A stretch of DNA of 34,617 nucleotides from contig CAYPWL010000034.1 of NCBI GenBank assembly GCA_964414425.1, positions 1-34,617 on the forward strand, given 5' to 3'. The notes under the pieces are model-generated. The model was given only the letters and a program-made list of their open reading frames with translations. It was not told the origin of the DNA and searched no databases. How positions within the stretch are numbered: the first letter of the stretch is position 1; each line of letters begins with the position of its first letter. The position numbers and the translations under genes were made by a program. This DNA is from GYS-P2D sp964414425. GTDB taxonomy: Bacteria > Bacteroidota > Bacteroidia > Chitinophagales > Saprospiraceae. Positions 32,489 through 34,617 of this stretch are shown here, in pieces.

Positions 32489-34153
32489 TTACTCCAGCCT
32501 TTTCACTACAAAATTCCCAGAACGAAACTCACAAGTTGAATCACTATCCGAGCAATAGGTGCCTACTATTAATTCACCTACTTCACCATATTCTAATATC
32601 TCAACTGTTCCTCGGCAGAGCGTACCGAAATTCTCCGTAAAAAGAACCGCAAGGAAATCACCTTCGATAGATGCTTCGAAACTTATTAGAAAATTATTAT
32701 CTGCAGTAGCAATAAGCGTTTCTCTGTTTTGTAATCTACCTATAGCTCCAAAAAACACTTGACTGTCAAGTGTTAGTGTGCCCGGCTCGTCACAACTGTG
32801 CAATTGCTCTTCATAATTACGTTGTTCTTCTTCAAGCTTCACTCTCGTCAAGGCGATGATCTGATTGTTATTGACAGCAGTTATCAATAGTTCTTCAACT
32901 CCATCACATGGATCTAATGTAATTACGAAGTTTTCATCTGTAAATGGCATCTCCTGCTCACCTAAAGCAGAACTGTACGTGATCACAGTATTGTCAGGTA
33001 TCTCGCTGTTGTTACATGTAGAAAATGTAACATCAAAAGTGAATAGGTCCGTCGCTAAATCAAGACTTATTTCGGCCGTCGTAGATTCACTTGTCGGTAG
33101 CGTTATGATTTGGTTTAATGTCTCGATTCCGCATTGGGTAAAAATCCGTAGGGTCAGCTCACTATCGGCTTCTACTGTCAAACATTCTGTATTGTCAAGA
33201 CTCACTTGTCCGACCTTGACGATAGACCCATCTTCTTGTGATAACGAATACCAGAAATTTTCTGCGTTGTCTGGAGTGGCTGATGAAAAACTAAAGCAGT
33301 ATGGAATGGCCCTGTTTTCTGTGCCTACTGCTAACCAATCGAATTGGGTAACTTCTACTGCATAACCATCACCGGCAGCCTCGGCACCACCTTCTACCGT
33401 CCAATACCCTAAACTGGTATCATAGATGAGCAGTTGCTGTGGTTCACCACTGAGATTGCTGGCTTCTGATCGAGCGGGAAGTGTGACACTTATGGGTAGA
33501 TCAGGGTTTACTTCGAGTTTTTCGCCTTGTTCATCTTCGATTGATATATATCCTAAACTGACATTGCTAAGTGCAGAGATCTCCAAATTATTGGCTATAT
33601 CAAGTACTTCATTGATCTGTAACCCATTGGGAAATTGAGATATATTGTTAATGTCTACCCAATAGATATCTATTATCACCTCATCCGTGTAGGGCTGTCC
33701 ATTTCTCAAGAAGTTGAACGGTTGGATATCTATTGATACTCCTGACGGATCATCGACAGTTGCTCCGGTCATACCATTCACACTGGTAGATATGGGGGCC
33801 GGTACAAGAACCAACGCTACCTCATGCGAGAGTGTCTCTTTAGGAAATATGCGTGTCGCATTATCGATGTAATTAGCCTTACTCACACTGATAACAGTAC
33901 CATTGTCTGCGATTGGCACATCGAATAGCAAAAAGCTACCATCATTATCTGTGGTTACTCTCATGTCGCCAATAGTCACGTCTGCATCGGGGATAAGGAC
34001 CCCACTGGTATCTACTACGATTCCCTCAACTTGAGAGAGCACGATCCGCTCAGGCTCCATCACCTCTGTTACTACGATATCTTCTTCAAAACTATCCTCG
34101 TAACATGCGCTTAAACACATCATAAGGACCACAACAGTAAAAATGTATTTCAT
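32489..34153 (-). CDS. Large lipoprotein with carboxypeptidase-regulatory-like (Ig-type) domain
   Basis: A 554-residue surface or periplasmic lipoprotein. From ATG 34153 there is a clear signal segment and lipobox CLSAC (Cys17), so this start is preferred over an upstream ATG 31 codons earlier that would spoil it. A carboxypeptidase regulatory-like domain follows (about 42-105: VEGIVVDTSGVLIPDADVTI, TTDNDGSFLLFDVP). Then come several beta-rich stretches without a known motif, and cysteine-containing strands in the C-terminal half (FSTCNNSEIPDN, LDPCDGVEELL, LHSCDEPGTL, GTYCSDSDSTCEF) that may form disulfides. It is the first gene of the sigma-factor operon and could be its outer-face ligand-binding component. 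Function is unknown. Confidence 0.82.
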   Translation of the reverse strand: MKYIFTVVVLMMCLSACYEDSFEEDIVVTEVMEPERIVLSQVEGIVVDTSGVLIPDADVTIGDMRVTTDNDGSFLLFDVPIADNGTVISVSKANYIDNATRIFPKETLSHEVALVLVPAPISTSVNGMTGATVDDPSGVSIDIQPFNFLRNGQPYTDEVIIDIYWVDINNISQFPNGLQINEVLDIANNLEISALSNVSLGYISIEDEQGEKLEVNPDLPISVTLPARSEASNLSGEPQQLLIYDTSLGYWTVEGGAEAAGDGYAVEVTQFDWLAVGTENRAIPYCFSFSSATPDNAENFWYSLSQEDGSIVKVGQVSLDNTECLTVEADSELTLRIFTQCGIETLNQIITLPTSESTTAEISLDLATDLFTFDVTFSTCNNSEIPDNTVITYSSALGEQEMPFTDENFVITLDPCDGVEELLITAVNNNQIIALTRVKLEEEQRNYEEQLHSCDEPGTLTLDSQVFFGAIGRLQNRETLIATADNNFLISFEASIEGDFLAVLFTENFGTLCRGTVEILEYGEVGELIVGTYCSDSDSTCEFRSGNFVVKRLE

Positions 34154-34295
34154 TTGGTTTACTACTTCTTTCTTGATAACTAAGATAGGGCAAGAGTCGC
34201 TTAGCAGATTGTCTTTTAATTTAATTAAGAGTTCTGAACAGCGCACATAGGCTGCACGGTAACGCCCTTATTTGCAGTAAGTAAGGCAAAAAAGA

Positions 34296-34617
34296 ATGGT
34301 AAAAAGGTTCAACGGACTAAGCATATATGACTTTCAAGAGCCATTTGGGACGAATGAATCGTGCATAGATGCTCTTGTGTGGATGAAATGGTAAAAGGGT
34401 TATTCATACCGTTATTGTGGGTATGGGAAGTATTGTAATACGGATCGTTATGGAGAGCGTAGATGTAATAGATGCAGGAAGCCTGAATCAGCCACGGCGC
34501 ATACCTTATTTCACAAATTGAAATTTCCGATACACAAAGCATTTATGATGATGTATCTGATTTCTACAACAAAGAAAGGTATATCTGCCTTGGAGCTACA
34601 CAGAAAGATGGGCGTTC
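34296..34617 (+). pseudogene. Decayed IS1595-family transposase, 5' part (runs off the window)
   Basis: The frame from ATG 34296 translates to the N-terminal zinc-ribbon and following part of IS1595-type transposases: ESCIDALVWMKW, a stop at 34392-34394, then KGYSYRYCGYGKYC, ERRCNRCRKPESATAHTLFH, KLKFPIHKAFMMMYLISTTK and KGISALELHRKMGV. The frame is the same before and after the TAA, so only a point change is needed to explain the stop. The first Cys of the zinc ribbon is Tyr (SYRYC where members have x-C-x-x-C). Both lesions indicate an inactive copy. The right part lies outside the window; the left IS end is probably near 34250, but I cannot define an inverted repeat. Confidence 0.8.

Noticed and set aside
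32865..33365. 166-residue plus-strand frame within the lipoprotein gene
   Set aside because: Serine/valine-rich antisense shadow of the beta-rich lipoprotein, without start signal or homology pattern.
34154..34246. 31-codon N-terminal extension of the large lipoprotein
   Set aside because: The classical lipoprotein signal begins at ATG 34153; the extension is charged and would prevent normal export.

Overview
The window reads as a stretch of ordinary, mixed-strand chromosome from a member of the Bacteroidota, most likely a Saprospiria/Lewinella-like or related marine lineage (the lineage is inference). The signs are type IX secretion (T9SS) C-terminal sorting domains on two proteins, DUF4369/TlpA-type and other lipoproteins with a late lipobox, an ECF sigma factor paired with an anti-sigma-like outer-membrane barrel protein, EF-hand proteins ending in VPQ, weak Shine-Dalgarno signals, and candidate Bacteroidota -7 boxes (TAnnTTTG). 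No rRNA, tRNA, CRISPR array or phage was seen. No gene-free stretch exceeds about 210 bases.

Layout. 1-608: unrecognised protein, possibly cut by the window edge. 748-4001 (minus): acyl-CoA ligase, GH113-type lipoprotein glycosidase, small NTF2-like protein. 4210-7484 (plus): glycerol catabolism genes glpD and glpK, then a 33-residue one-helix membrane peptide. 7511-8543 (minus): a two-gene unit of an unrecognised 149-residue protein and the house-cleaning NTPase RdgB. 8651-12630 (plus): branched-chain aminotransferase, two tandem secreted paralogues with a dockerin-like EF-hand loop, and a patatin-like hydrolase with a TTG start. 12631-15365 (minus): a tight operon of TlpA-type thioredoxin lipoprotein, metallophosphoesterase and glycosyltransferase, closed by a terminator. 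15555-19129: small protein, solitary cytochrome oxidase subunit III homologue, serine esterase, TilS and a lipoprotein. 19135-21181 (minus): flavin-dependent monooxygenase and aldo/keto reductase. 21380-27548 (plus): sodium/solute symporter, full-length PurL, T9SS-sorted protein and a terminator. 27595-29174: EamA permease lacking a normal start for its first helix, and a GNAT acetyltransferase.

The most unusual part is the right end. On the minus strand from 34153 to 29225 lie a surface lipoprotein, an ECF sigma factor, a fusion of an anti-sigma-like cytoplasmic segment, one inner-membrane helix, a long disordered linker and an outer-membrane-barrel-like domain, and a cohesin-like T9SS-sorted protein. 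They are tightly spaced or overlapping and are followed by a terminator. This looks like one envelope-spanning sensing and regulatory operon. A decayed IS1595-family transposase begins just upstream of it and runs off the window.

Everything here is read by eye. Family names rest on visible motifs; roles of the hypothetical proteins and of the operon as a system are inference.
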